Assembly: GCF_000239275.1 (NCBI RefSeq)
Contig: NZ_JH417566.1
Coordinates: 1 to 37,795 of the forward strand
Origin: Megasphaera geminata F0357
GTDB taxonomy: Bacteria > Bacillota > Negativicutes > Veillonellales > Megasphaeraceae
DNA length: 37,795 bases
Direction: 5' to 3'
Shown here: in pieces, positions 27,475 to 36,650 of the stretch
How the letters are laid out: the number at the start of each line of letters is the position of its first letter
How positions within the stretch are numbered: the first letter of the stretch is position 1
Notes under the pieces: model-generated
What the model saw: the letters and a program-made list of their open reading frames with translations, nothing else
Database searches by the model: none
What the model was told of the DNA's origin: nothing
Translations under genes and position numbers: made by a program

Positions 27475-27966
27475 ATGGGATTGAAAAGTTTATGTCAACA
27501 GGTAGTTAATAGTGTGGGAGGCCTCAACGAAGACGACGAGTTCGAAACAGATGAAGAATTCGAAGACGAAGAGGACCTTGATGAGGTACAACCGGCACGT
27601 CGCCATATTGCAGCACCCCGGCGTTCTTCCCTGGGAAGTTCACAGGCTGACCGTCCGTTAAAAATGATGATCGTTGAGCCGGAAACCTTTGATGATTCTC
27701 AGAATATTGCCGATTACTTGCGTGAACGCAAGCCTGTCGTTATCAATTTTGAAAACACGCCGGCCGATGTGTCCAAACGGGTTGTTGATTTTATCAGCGG
27801 AGCAACGTATGCGCTTGACGGCAATATTCAAAAAGTGGGGAAGGATATTTTCCTTTGCGTGCCCAGCAATGTGTCCGTTGATCACGGTAAACGTGAATAC
27901 GGCGATTTTACGGCACAACTGGCTTGGAAAACAGCGGCTGATGAATCCGAACAACCTCGGTCTTAA
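27475..27966 (+). CDS. sepF: Cell division protein SepF
   Basis: SepF bundles and anchors FtsZ filaments to the membrane at mid-cell in Firmicutes and other bacteria. The 163-residue protein has a short amphipathic N-terminus (MGLKSLCQQVVNSV) that would act as membrane anchor, an acidic linker (about 20-40), then the conserved SepF core with MIVEPETFDDSQNIADYLRE, KPVVINFENT and RVVDFISGATYALDGNIQKV. AGGAGG precedes the ATG. Between yggS and ylmH, as in many Firmicutes. Confidence 0.96.
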   Translation: MGLKSLCQQVVNSVGGLNEDDEFETDEEFEDEEDLDEVQPARRHIAAPRRSSLGSSQADRPLKMMIVEPETFDDSQNIADYLRERKPVVINFENTPADVSKRVVDFISGATYALDGNIQKVGKDIFLCVPSNVSVDHGKREYGDFTAQLAWKTAADESEQPRS

Positions 27967-27978
27967 GGTGATTGTCGC

Positions 27979-28764
27979 GTGAAGAACAGAGACAATATTA
28001 TTCGATATTATAAGGGAACCGATAACGGCGCGCTGGCGGCCCGGCTCATCGATCTCGCCGACAGTACGGACAAAGGCCGCCCTTATGCGGTAAGTGAATT
28101 TGTATCGCCCGGCGCCGTGCAAATCGGGGAGACTGTCAGCGCTCATGCGGCGACGCTTGTCCTACGGGTTAACGGCGGTTATGAAGGCGCCGAACGGGTC
28201 AAATTATGTTTTATCCGCAACGATTATGAAGGGTCCGTCGATTTCGGGCTCACGGCCTGCCGTATTACCTGGGATGCGCGTTATCGCCTGCTGGGGCATC
28301 GCGATGTTTTGGGGGCGCTTATGAGTCTCGGTATCGATCGCGGCCGTTTCGGCGATATTATTATGCATGAAGACGGTGCCGTTATCCTGGTGGATACGAA
28401 ACTGTTGCCATATTTACAGCAGAATTTAGGAAAGATCGCTATGGTTTCCGTTACGATTTCGGAAGTGCCTGTCGCTTCTATTCCGCCCCGCCGGGAAAAA
28501 ATAAAAGAAATTAAGACAACCGTTGCGTCGTTGCGGCTTGATGCCGTCGTTTCGTCGGGATTCGGCATTTCTCGTACAAAAGCGGCGGAAGCGATTAAAG
28601 GCGAACGGGTTCAGGTCAACTGGCAGCCTGCCAAAGGAGCGTCTCAGGAAGTCGGCACCGGTGCAGTTATTTCACTGCGCGGCAAGGGCCGGATGGAACT
28701 TGCCGAAGTGACGGGCACGTCGCGCAAAGGGCGGACCGGCGTTTTATTAAGACGCTACATGTAG
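27979..28764 (+). CDS. ylmH: YlmH-type S4-domain RNA-binding protein
   Basis: YlmH proteins bind large ribosomal subunits; in Bacillus YlmH can act in ribosome rescue like RqcP. The 261-residue product has an N-terminal domain of about 180 residues (RLIDLADSTDKGRPYAVSEF, LGALMSLGIDRGRFGDI) and a C-terminal S4 domain (LRLDAVVSSGFGISRTKAAEAIKGERVQVN is the S4 core split across two helices and a strand). Start is GTG 27979 with TAAGGTGA upstream. Between sepF and divIVA, the classical order. Confidence 0.93.
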   Translation: MKNRDNIIRYYKGTDNGALAARLIDLADSTDKGRPYAVSEFVSPGAVQIGETVSAHAATLVLRVNGGYEGAERVKLCFIRNDYEGSVDFGLTACRITWDARYRLLGHRDVLGALMSLGIDRGRFGDIIMHEDGAVILVDTKLLPYLQQNLGKIAMVSVTISEVPVASIPPRREKIKEIKTTVASLRLDAVVSSGFGISRTKAAEAIKGERVQVNWQPAKGASQEVGTGAVISLRGKGRMELAEVTGTSRKGRTGVLLRRYM

Positions 28765-28792
28765 GTCTTACTACAGTTAGGAGGAAATTTAC

Positions 28793-29299
28793 ATGTTGAC
28801 ACCTATGGATATTCATAATAAAGAATTCAAGAAGGGCTTTCGCGGTTACGCTGAAGAGGATGTAGACGCTTTTATGGAAAGTCTTGCAGCAGATTATGAA
28901 AAGGTATATCGTGAATACTGTGAACTGAAAGAACGCTGTGAATCATTACAGGATAAACTGTCTCAGTATGAAAAGATGGAAGCGACCATGAACAGCACCC
29001 TTATGCTGGCGCAGCAGACCGCTGAAAATGTAAAGGTTGCCGCTCGTAAAGAAGCGGAGCTCATTTTGCAGGAAGCGGAAAACAAAAAGAAGCAGATGGT
29101 TGATGAAACGGCGCTCAATATGCAGACGACACAGCAGGAATTGGATACATTAAAAGCACAGGCTAACGGTTTCCGCGCTAAATGCAAAGCTATCCTGACC
29201 AGCCAGCTGCGGCTTTTGGACGACATGGTGCTTGAAGATGCAGCGGCTGAAGAAGCCGCTCCTGAAACGACAGCGGACGTACAGGAAGAAGATAATTGA
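28793..29299 (+). CDS. divIVA: DivIVA-family cell division / polarity protein
   Basis: DivIVA recognises curved membrane at poles and septa and organises partners there. The 168-residue protein has the N-terminal lipid-binding domain (MLTPMDIHNKEFKKGFRGY, then EEDVDAFME) with the Phe and Arg residues that insert into membrane, followed by a long coiled coil (about 35-155) and an acidic tail. AGGAGG precedes the ATG. Last gene of the ylm-type cluster. Confidence 0.95.
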   Translation: MLTPMDIHNKEFKKGFRGYAEEDVDAFMESLAADYEKVYREYCELKERCESLQDKLSQYEKMEATMNSTLMLAQQTAENVKVAARKEAELILQEAENKKKQMVDETALNMQTTQQELDTLKAQANGFRAKCKAILTSQLRLLDDMVLEDAAAEEAAPETTADVQEEDN

Positions 29300-29385
29300 G
29301 AACAAATGCGACATGATATGCTCTCTATGCGGCGTAAGGGTATTGCGTTGCCGGAGAGTATATTTTTTATAAGACGGAGAAATGT

Positions 29386-29793
29386 ATGAAAAAGTTTATA
29401 GTAGCAACTGTGATGACCGTACTTATCGGTATTTGTACGGCAAGTGCATATAATCCGTATGCCCCCAATCCTTTTGATACGATGGAAAAAAACTCTTGGG
29501 AGTATATATACGTAAAGGAGCTGACCGATGCCGGACTGACCGGCGCGACGAAAGATAAAATCAGTCCGGCATACAGGTTGACGCGGTATGAAATGGCCCA
29601 AATGATTGCTGCGGCCGTTGAAAACAGAGATAAGGCGACTGCTGAAGAACGGGCTAAAATCGATAAGCTGGCTGAGGTATTTTCCGATGATTTACAGTAT
29701 GTTGTGACAAAACGGAATACAACAAACGATAATCAGGGCGGGATTACTTTTGAGCGGCGCACAAAGGGAACACAACAACCGAATCGTGAATAA
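29386..29793 (+). CDS. SLH-domain exported protein without a barrel (OmpM-like N-terminus)
   Basis: Signal peptide (MKKFIVATVMTVLIGICTASA) followed by one S-layer homology domain: NPFDTMEKNSWEYIYVKELTDAG, then KISPAYRLTRYEMAQMIAAAV. In Negativicutes the OmpM porins use such an N-terminal SLH domain to hold the outer membrane to polyamine-modified peptidoglycan and then continue with a coiled coil and a beta-barrel of several hundred residues. Here the protein stops at 135 residues, after a short polar tail, with no barrel. It may be a peptidoglycan-bound tether or competitor, or a truncated OmpM. It overlaps the next gene by eight bases. Confidence 0.82.
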   Translation: MKKFIVATVMTVLIGICTASAYNPYAPNPFDTMEKNSWEYIYVKELTDAGLTGATKDKISPAYRLTRYEMAQMIAAAVENRDKATAEERAKIDKLAEVFSDDLQYVVTKRNTTNDNQGGITFERRTKGTQQPNRE

Positions 29794-30586
29794 GATAAAA
29801 CTGGTGGCGCTGGATTTGGATGATACGCTGCTGCGTGATGACGGTACCGTTTCGGAACGTACGGTAACCGCCCTGCGTAAGGTTCGTGAAGAAGGAATTA
29901 TGACGGTTATCGCTACAGGCCGCATGTATGCAACCGCTAAACCGTATGCAGATGTATTGAAGTTGGGAAATATACCGCTCATACTCTTTTCAGGAGGGCT
30001 TATTCAATTGTCCGAGACGAAAGAAAAGCTTTTTGAACGCCCTCTTTCTGTTGATGCGGTGACTAAAATAAATGCCATGGCGGAGACGAACGGTTGGACG
30101 GTACAGACGTATATAGATGATGCGCTCTATGTGAGAGCAAGGAATGAACTGGTCCGGGCTTATGAAGAGCATACCGGTATTCGCGCCGTTGCCTGTGCGA
30201 CAGCTGAACGGATTCCGCGGGGCAAAGCTAATAAGATGCTTGCGCTCGGTACTGCCTCAGCGCTGAATACCGTACAGCAGCGTATCCTTGCCGACTTCGG
30301 CAAGGACGTGGAGGTTCTTTTTTCCAGACCTGCTTATCTGGAGATAGTAGCCGCCTGCACATCCAAGGGAAGAGCATTGGAAGCGCTGTGCGGGTATTAC
30401 CGTATTCGTCTTTCTGAAACGGTGAGTTTCGGTAACGGCGAAAATGATACGGCGATGTTAAAGGTTGCCGGTTTTTCTGTTGCTGTCGGTAATGCCGTGG
30501 ATGAAGTAAAAGACGCGGCTTCATACGTAGCCCCGACAAATAATGAAGATGGTGTGGCCGAAGCTTTAGAACGATTCGTTTTATAA
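29786..30586 (+). CDS. Cof-type HAD-superfamily phosphatase
   Basis: A 266-residue HAD IIB (Cof) hydrolase for phosphorylated sugars or nucleotides. Motif I is LVALDLDDTLLRDDG, motif II IATGRMY, motif III is the Lys in RGKANKMLA or TSKGRAL, and motif IV is SFGNGENDTAML. The frame is also open upstream to TTG 29750, but GTG 29786 (MNKIKLVALD) gives the usual family start and overlaps the SLH gene by eight bases, so coupling is likely. No strong ribosome site is seen. Substrate unknown. Confidence 0.88.
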   Translation: MNKIKLVALDLDDTLLRDDGTVSERTVTALRKVREEGIMTVIATGRMYATAKPYADVLKLGNIPLILFSGGLIQLSETKEKLFERPLSVDAVTKINAMAETNGWTVQTYIDDALYVRARNELVRAYEEHTGIRAVACATAERIPRGKANKMLALGTASALNTVQQRILADFGKDVEVLFSRPAYLEIVAACTSKGRALEALCGYYRIRLSETVSFGNGENDTAMLKVAGFSVAVGNAVDEVKDAASYVAPTNNEDGVAEALERFVL

Positions 30587-30601
30587 TGGAGGGAATCTCT
30601 T

Positions 30602-31510
30602 ATGGAACAGTTTCATTTAATCATCATCACGGGTCTGTCCGGCGCCGGTAAGAGCCATGCACTGCAAATTTTGGAGGACATGGGGTATTTCTGCATTGAT
30701 AATATACCGCCTGCTCTTATTCCCGAATTTGCTTCTATCTGTGCCCAAAGCGGCAGTGAGCGCGTACGCCACGTAGCGGTCAGTGCCGGTATCGGTGATG
30801 ACGCCTATCTGGGCGGCCTGCGGCAAGCGGCGGCGGATATGCGCGGTAACGGCATATCCTGCGAGATTGTATTTATGGAAGCATCGGAACGGACATTGAT
30901 CAGCCGTTATAAAGAAATGCGTCGGGTTCACCCGTTTGCTACACAGGGGCGCATCAGCAAGGGAATAGAAGTCGAACGTTCACGTTTTGCCGAATTGCGG
31001 CGACATGCCGATGTTATCCTCGATACGACGGGGTTATCCGTAAAAGAACTGAAAGAAGTGCTTCAGAAAAAATATGCTATCCGCGGTAAAGAAGATGTTT
31101 TTTCCGTTACTGTCGTTTCCTTCGGATTTAAATTCGGTATTCCCATTGATGCGGATATTGTCGAAGACGTTCGTTTTTTACCGAATCCCTATTATATCGA
31201 GGCACTGCGCCATTCGTCGGGGCGTGTGCCGGCAGTACGCAATTATGTGGAAGCTGCGGATGTGACGACGGAATTTAAAAAGAAATGGTTTGATTTTATC
31301 GATTTTCTTCTGCCTTATTATAAGGCGGAAGGTAAGGGCCAACTCGTTATTGCTGTCGGTTGTACAGGCGGTATGCATCGCAGTGTAGCCATGGCGGAAG
31401 CTATGTACAGGCATTTGCGTGACCGGGGAGTTCCCGTAACCATCGAGCATCGAGACATGGATAAGAATGAAGTGGAATGTGATGCTCCCGGTTATGAAGG
31501 GGAAGAGTGA
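30602..31510 (+). CDS. rapZ: RNase adapter RapZ / nucleotide-binding protein YvcJ family
   Basis: P-loop protein of 302 residues (family about 285-300). The N-terminal kinase-like domain has GLSGAGKS at 11-18 and DMGYFCIDNIPP; the C-terminal domain has VTVVSFGFKFGIP, DVRFLPNPY, AVGCTGGMHRSVAMAEAM and VTIEHRDM. In Escherichia coli RapZ senses glucosamine-6-phosphate and directs sRNA cleavage; in Firmicutes YvcJ is linked to competence and its target is less clear. GGAGGG precedes the ATG. First of the rapZ-yvcK-whiA cluster. Confidence 0.95.
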   Translation: MEQFHLIIITGLSGAGKSHALQILEDMGYFCIDNIPPALIPEFASICAQSGSERVRHVAVSAGIGDDAYLGGLRQAAADMRGNGISCEIVFMEASERTLISRYKEMRRVHPFATQGRISKGIEVERSRFAELRRHADVILDTTGLSVKELKEVLQKKYAIRGKEDVFSVTVVSFGFKFGIPIDADIVEDVRFLPNPYYIEALRHSSGRVPAVRNYVEAADVTTEFKKKWFDFIDFLLPYYKAEGKGQLVIAVGCTGGMHRSVAMAEAMYRHLRDRGVPVTIEHRDMDKNEVECDAPGYEGEE

Positions 31511-31525
31511 TAGGGGAGATTACTA

Positions 31526-32869
31526 ATGAAACTTTTCAGATGGCTGCGGCCGGGTGTACACGTGAAGAGGTGGCTTTTTCTCTTCGGTATCGGTATGATG
31601 ATAACCAGTTTCGGCTTGATACTGACATTTAATTACGAATGGATCGGTGCGCTTGAAGAATGGACCTTCCGTATGCTTTATGAGGCAACGGGCCATTACA
31701 ACTATACCGTACTCGCTTCTCTCGGTATTGTCGTACTTCTTTCGGGTGTTTTCATTATGGGGTGGGCCACGCGGAAACTTATCCGTACAATGTTGGCGAT
31801 TGTCATGCCGAATGAATCGGGGAATTTCAGTGATCTTATACTTGAAAACCTGAAATTATCCAAGGGCCCGAAGGTTGTCGTTATCGGCGGCGGGACCGGG
31901 TTATCCGTCCTCTTACGAGGACTGAAGAACAAGACATACAATTTGACGGCTGTAGTTACCGTTGCCGATGACGGCGGTTCGTCCGGCCGTATACGTCAGG
32001 ATTTGGATATGATTGCTCCGGGCGATCTGCGTAATTGCCTTGTCGCCCTGGCTGATAAAGAAGGGCTTATGGAAAAACTCTTCGCTCACCGTTTCGGCGG
32101 TTCCGGCGGTTTGTCGGGCCACAGCTTCGGCAATCTCTTTATTGCCGCGCTCATTGAAGTTCTGGGCGATGTGGAAGGTGCCATGAATGCAACCAGTAAA
32201 ATTTTAAAGGTTCGCGGCAATGTTATTCCTTCATCGGCGGAAACGATTTTGCTGAATGCTGAAATGACGGACGGTACTGTCGTTCGGGGAGAGTCGCAGA
32301 TTCCTTTGGTAAAAGGGAAAATCAAGCGCGTTTTTACGACTCCCGCCGACCCTAAGGCCGTTACTTCGGCAGTAGAAGCCGTTCGGCAAGCTGATGCCAT
32401 TGTCCTGGGGCCGGGCAGTCTTTACACCAGTATTATGCCGAATCTGCTTATTCCGGATATAGGCAAAGCGATCATTGAAAGTGAAGCTAAGAAAATTTAT
32501 ATTTGCAATGTAATGACGCAGCCCGGGGAAACGGACGGCTACAGCGTGTCCGACCATGTTGCGGCTATTAATCGTCATGCCGGTAAAGAAATTATCGATT
32601 TTGTACTGGCTAATAACGGCGAAATCGATCCGCCGGTTTTACAGCATTATGCTGAAGCGGGTCAACAGCCCGTGCGCATTGATAAAAAAGAAACGAGCAG
32701 GGAAGGCGCTACCGTTATTCTTTCTAATCTTGTCAGCAAAGAAACGGGCTCCGCACATGATCCGAAAAAGTTGGCAACCGTTCTTTTCGATTTGATCAAT
32801 GCCTTGCGCAGCGATTTATCGCCACAACTCCTGCATTATTATTTAAAACGGTATAACCGTAAGCGCTAG
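31526..32869 (+). CDS. yvcK: YvcK/GlmR family protein with N-terminal membrane segments
   Basis: YvcK (GlmR) binds UDP-GlcNAc and steers carbon between glycolysis and the cell wall. The core starts at about residue 112 with PKVVVIGGGTGLSVLLRGL, followed by VVTVADDGGSSGRIR, MIAPGDLRNCLVAL, SGHSFGNL, VLGPGSLYTSIMPNL and the C-terminal QPGETDGYSVSDHV. The first 100 residues add two hydrophobic segments (LFLFGIGMMITSFGLILTF and ASLGIVVLLSGVFIMGWA) absent from the 317-residue Bacillus protein, so this form should be membrane-attached. 447 residues. GGGGAG precedes the ATG. Confidence 0.94.
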   Translation: MKLFRWLRPGVHVKRWLFLFGIGMMITSFGLILTFNYEWIGALEEWTFRMLYEATGHYNYTVLASLGIVVLLSGVFIMGWATRKLIRTMLAIVMPNESGNFSDLILENLKLSKGPKVVVIGGGTGLSVLLRGLKNKTYNLTAVVTVADDGGSSGRIRQDLDMIAPGDLRNCLVALADKEGLMEKLFAHRFGGSGGLSGHSFGNLFIAALIEVLGDVEGAMNATSKILKVRGNVIPSSAETILLNAEMTDGTVVRGESQIPLVKGKIKRVFTTPADPKAVTSAVEAVRQADAIVLGPGSLYTSIMPNLLIPDIGKAIIESEAKKIYICNVMTQPGETDGYSVSDHVAAINRHAGKEIIDFVLANNGEIDPPVLQHYAEAGQQPVRIDKKETSREGATVILSNLVSKETGSAHDPKKLATVLFDLINALRSDLSPQLLHYYLKRYNRKR

Positions 32870-32877
32870 GAGGAATC

Positions 32878-33795
32878 ATGTCCTTTGCGGAAGATGTGAA
32901 AAATGAAGCGGCCCATTATGAAACAAACGATATAAACAGCCGCCGGGCCGAATTGGCTGCCCTTTTATGTATGGGCGGAACGGTTTTGTACGGTTGTGAC
33001 GGTTACGTCGGCATGGAATTCAGTACAGCCAATAATGCCGTTGCCCGCCGCGTTCTCTCAGGTTGGCGACTTATCTCGAAGGTCGCTCCCGAAGTAAGTG
33101 TGCGCCGCGGATTGAAATTGCGGAAAAAGAATTACTATATCCTGCGCATTGTTCCCGGTGCGGCAGCGGCAGCTGCTCTTGCCGCGTTGGATGTGTACCC
33201 GCCGAAGCGCGAGTTTCCGCATTTACGATTAAAGAAAAATGATTACGGGCGGGCCTTTTTACGCGGTGCTTTTATGGGCAGCGGATCCGTTAATAAGCCT
33301 AACGGCGATTATCATCTTGAATTGATGACGCCCGACGAACAGCTGGCAATAACGCTGCTCAAATTAATGCGTCACTTTCATTTGCCTGCAAAATTGACCG
33401 ACCGTAAGGGGGAATACCTCGTTTATATAAAAGAGGGAAACGGGGTCTCGTCGTTTTTGCAATATATCGGAGCCGATAAAGCCTATTTGGATTTTGAGAG
33501 CGTGCGTGTTGTTAAAGAAATGCGTAATAATGTCAATCGCATTGTCAATTGCGAAACGGCCAATCTGCAAAAGACCGTTGATGCGGCGATTAACCAGATC
33601 AGGGATATAGAAAAGCTCCGGGCCTCCGGTCAATACGGCTATATTTCGCTGAAATTACAGGAAACGGCGGAACTTCGCTTGGCCAATCCCGAAGCGACGC
33701 TTGGCGAATTGGCCGAACTTTCGGGGCTTACGAAATCCGGACTGTCCCATAGATTTCAAAAAATTCGAGATATTGTAAAACAGTTGGAAAGGTAG
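32878..33795 (+). CDS. whiA: DNA-binding protein WhiA
   Basis: WhiA is a homing-endonuclease-derived (LAGLIDADG-like) protein with a C-terminal HTH; it controls sporulation genes in Streptomyces and affects division and chromosome segregation in Bacillus. The 305-residue product starts MSFAEDVKNEAAHYE, has DYGRAFLRGAFMGSGSVNKP in the second repeat, CETANLQKTVDAAINQI, and LGELAELSGLTKSGLSHRF as the HTH. AGGAGG lies just before the ATG. Last of the cluster with yvcK, nine bases apart. Confidence 0.96.
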   Translation: MSFAEDVKNEAAHYETNDINSRRAELAALLCMGGTVLYGCDGYVGMEFSTANNAVARRVLSGWRLISKVAPEVSVRRGLKLRKKNYYILRIVPGAAAAAALAALDVYPPKREFPHLRLKKNDYGRAFLRGAFMGSGSVNKPNGDYHLELMTPDEQLAITLLKLMRHFHLPAKLTDRKGEYLVYIKEGNGVSSFLQYIGADKAYLDFESVRVVKEMRNNVNRIVNCETANLQKTVDAAINQIRDIEKLRASGQYGYISLKLQETAELRLANPEATLGELAELSGLTKSGLSHRFQKIRDIVKQLER

Positions 33796-33806
33796 GAACA
33801 GTGTAT

Positions 33807-35078
33807 ATGTATATTGGAAAGTACGGGTGCCGTATAGCGGCAATCACCGTGTTGTCTTTTTTTTTCGTTTCCGTGCAGGCCGCTGATTTACGTACGCCTG
33901 CCGTTATGGATAAGTTAGTCCGTCTACCGATGAAAAGTATCGCTCTTTCGACACCGGTTGATTCGGGTAATCTTCTTTTTTCGGACAGTCCCGAATATGC
34001 GGAACGGGACGGCATGCTGTATAGTGATATTGTTCGCGGCGACAGTCGCATGTATTTTTATCATGTCAATCAGACGGATAGATTAAAAAAGTTTGTCGTT
34101 GTTGCGTCCAATACTGAGGATAAGCCTGTCGATATTTATGTGCACGGCTCCTGGCATAGCCGTCCCAGCACGGATTATTATGCTGTCGGCCGTGAATTGT
34201 CACAGATTTACTATAAAGAACATCGGAATTAACGGAAAATAACGGTACCTGCAGGCGGCACTGTTTTGCTGGATGAAGGGTTAAATAATGTATCAGTATT
34301 GCCGGATCAGCTCTTTTCGGGAATTGTTGATTTTCGAGTTGACGGAGCGGCTCAGGTATCTTCCGTTATGATGCCGTTTGATGAAGACCCTCATGAATTT
34401 ATGAAACGAGCTTTTCTCGTTTCCAGTGATGATGTAAAACTGCGCGGTCGTTTTAAAGGAAAGGACCGTCTGTTAAAGACCGTTGTTCCGTATATGCCTG
34501 CTGACGGTATAGCGTATATTCGTCTTGCTGACGGGGTGACGGATCTTTTTCTCAAGGGACCGGATATCCTTGATAACCGGCCGTCTGAAAATGTCGGAAA
34601 TTACGGGGTTGACTATACGGTCCTGGTTAATACGAAGGGAAAGGGAGCGGTTCATCTTTACTTTAATCCTATTGGCGGCGAATACTCGGGTATTGTTGAA
34701 GTGAGCCGCCGGCAAAAAAACGGTTCGACCGATGTCAAGCGGATCGACTTGCCGCGAAATGGACGGAGTATGGGGTATAATGATGCTTATGCCATGGAAT
34801 ATGTGGATACATTTAAAGCGGGTGATAAGATAACGATTCATTTTATGCCGCCGGGAGCTGCGAATTTACCCGTCCAGTATATCTTTGTTCCCGACAATGT
34901 CAGCAAAAAGGTTATTAAAGAAGTGACGGAAGAAGAAAATAAAATCAAAGCCCTGACTGCTGCAGCCGTGAATTTGCACGCTTCACAAAATCCCACCAAT
35001 CCTGAGCACAGCGATATGCAGGCGAGCGATCATGCGACACCGCCGATACGTCTGTTGGACGGTGAGAAGACGCGGTGA
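33807..35078 (+). pseudogene. Secreted protein of unknown function, interrupted by an in-frame TAA
   Basis: Signal peptide (YGCRIAAITVLSFFFVSVQA) and then about 400 residues I do not recognise. An in-frame TAA at 34230-34232 follows KEHRN. The same frame continues at once with RKITVPAGGTVLLDEGLNN and runs to 35078, so both halves belong to one protein; it is a nonsense change, not a frameshift. The second half is rich in beta strands (FLVSSDDVKLRGRFKG, YTVLVNTKGKGAVHLYFNP, DKITIHFMPPG) and ends in a polar, low-complexity tail. GTG 33801 and ATG 33807 share the frame. The first part alone (143 residues) might be made. It follows whiA by 11 bases. Confidence 0.72.
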
Positions 35079-35138
35079 TTTTCATAAGAAAGATGAAAAT
35101 AGGCCGCATGGAAGGTTTATGAAATGTTCCCCGAATAC

Positions 35139-35188
35139 GAAGAACCGGTCTTCCCGACGTATGAACACGAAGAGAAGACCGGCTCTTT
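35139..35188. terminator. Bidirectional terminator between convergent units
   Basis: Arms 35139-35153 and 35174-35188 (core ACCGGTCTTC/GAAGACCGG) form a 15-bp stem with one mismatch, and A/T tracts flank it on both sides. It separates the secreted protein gene from the minus-strand binding-protein operon. Confidence 0.65.
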
Positions 35189-35212
35189 ATCTGTATGGAA
35201 AAGATGGCATAT

Positions 35213-35995
35213 TTATTCTTTAGGTTCCGTACCGAACCATTTCTTGTATAATTTTGCGTATGTTCCGTCCGCTTTGAGTTCCTGCAGCGCTTTATTGATG
35301 TCTTTCGTTAATTCCGGCTTATCCTTGCTTGTAGCCATTGCTACGCCGCGGGAAACAATAGGTTCACCGACCAGTTTCAGTTTATCTTTACCGCCCTGTT
35401 GCAGGTAGTAAAGAGCGACAGCCTGATCAATGGCCACGGCATCACACGTCCCGGCTTCCAGTTCCATCCAGCCCTGTGTGTTTGTATCAACTTCTTTTAC
35501 GGTCGCGCAGTTTTCTTTAGCAAGGTCTGCAGGTTTTGAACCTATCTGAGCCGCAACTGTTTTTCCGTTCAAGTCATCAAAGCCGTTGATTGTCGAGTTG
35601 TCATTTTTTACGACTACGACATAACCGCCTTTGAAGTAAACATCCGTGAAGCTGACCTGTTCCCTGCGTTCCGGGGTGGCGTCCATACCGGCGGCGATAA
35701 GGTCGATCTGACCGCTCTGGAGAGCGGGAATAAGAGCGTCGAAGCCAAGATTTTTGACTTCCATCTTATAACCGAGTTTATCGCAGACGGCTTGGGCCAA
35801 ATCAATGTCGAAGCCCACGTCTTTTTCGTTTTCTGTAAATTCGAAGGGCGGGAATGTCGGCTCCGTGCCGACGATTAATGTTTTTTGAGCATTCGCCGCG
35901 TTGTCGGATTCAGATGTGTTGTTCCCGCAGCCCGCTATAAAAACGGAAATTACTGCAACGGCTGCAGCTAAAAGGGAGATATACTTTCTTTTCAT
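35213..35995 (-). CDS. Amino-acid ABC transporter substrate-binding lipoprotein (copy 1)
   Basis: A 260-residue polar-amino-acid-binding protein (family 3, GlnH/HisJ-like). Lipobox FIAGC follows a signal peptide; then TLIVGTEPTFPPFEF, VGFDIDLAQAVCDKLG, LGFDALIPALQSGQIDLIAAGMD split by a helix, GKTVAAQIG and the C-terminal YKKWFG. It should be tethered to the outer face of the inner membrane. AGGAGG precedes the ATG. It is very similar to the second copy upstream (36651-37418), including a 44-base identical stretch. No permease or ATPase gene is in the window, so it may work with a system elsewhere. Confidence 0.93.
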   Translation of the reverse strand: MKRKYISLLAAAVAVISVFIAGCGNNTSESDNAANAQKTLIVGTEPTFPPFEFTENEKDVGFDIDLAQAVCDKLGYKMEVKNLGFDALIPALQSGQIDLIAAGMDATPERREQVSFTDVYFKGGYVVVVKNDNSTINGFDDLNGKTVAAQIGSKPADLAKENCATVKEVDTNTQGWMELEAGTCDAVAIDQAVALYYLQQGGKDKLKLVGEPIVSRGVAMATSKDKPELTKDINKALQELKADGTYAKLYKKWFGTEPKE

Positions 35996-36009
35996 TGTAA
36001 AAAAACCTC

Positions 36010-36645
36010 CTAAATTAACTCACTTAAGTTTTTCATGATTCTGTAATAACCGGCTGTTTTGAAGTCTTCCGCGCTTGTCGTGCCTGTCGTCACGGCGGCA
36101 AAATCAACCCGGCTGTTGGCAGCGGTTTCTCCGTCAATGAGCGTATCGCCGATATAAAGAATGTCTTTGTCGGGCAGGGCGTAACGTTTTTGTATTTTTT
36201 TGATTCCTTCGGGAGAAGGTTTCGGGCTCCGTACGTCTTCACTGCCGATGACGCAGTCAACCAGATCCGTTATCTTATCGCGAACAAGCGTTTCCATAAT
36301 GCGGGAACGGGTTTTTGTAGAAACGATACAACAGAGGGCCCCTTGTTTTTTCAAGGTTTTCAGAGTCGGAACAACTTCTTTATATAACCGTGTGTTTGCC
36401 GTCATGTATTTATCGGAATAACGGATTTTGTACCGCTTAATCAGTTCTTTCAGTTTAGCCGGCGATGTTTCGCCTGTGAGCAAAGACATGGCGTCGTACA
36501 TTGTCATACCGATGGTGGCGCGTATACGGTCTTTCGGATAAGGACCGTAACCTTCGTCGGCAAAAAGTATTTCGAAACACATGACTATGCCTTTTTCCGA
36601 ATTGGCCAAGGTATAATCGAAATCAAAGATATATGCCTTATACAT
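36010..36645 (-). CDS. HAD phosphatase, phosphoglycolate phosphatase-like
   Basis: The 211-residue protein starts MYKAYIFDFDYTLANSEKG (motif I DFDYT). The Thr of motif II is in CIVSTKTR, motif III Lys in RSPKPSPEG, and motif IV in YIGDTLIDGETAANS. A four-helix cap sits between motifs I and II, as in Gph/PGP enzymes. An ATG at 36678 is also in frame, but 36645 gives the standard family start, five bases after the upstream stop. It lies between two copies of a binding-protein gene on the same strand, which is an unusual place for a phosphatase. The substrate is unknown. Confidence 0.85.
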   Translation of the reverse strand: MYKAYIFDFDYTLANSEKGIVMCFEILFADEGYGPYPKDRIRATIGMTMYDAMSLLTGETSPAKLKELIKRYKIRYSDKYMTANTRLYKEVVPTLKTLKKQGALCCIVSTKTRSRIMETLVRDKITDLVDCVIGSEDVRSPKPSPEGIKKIQKRYALPDKDILYIGDTLIDGETAANSRVDFAAVTTGTTSAEDFKTAGYYRIMKNLSELI

Positions 36646-36650
36646 GAAAT

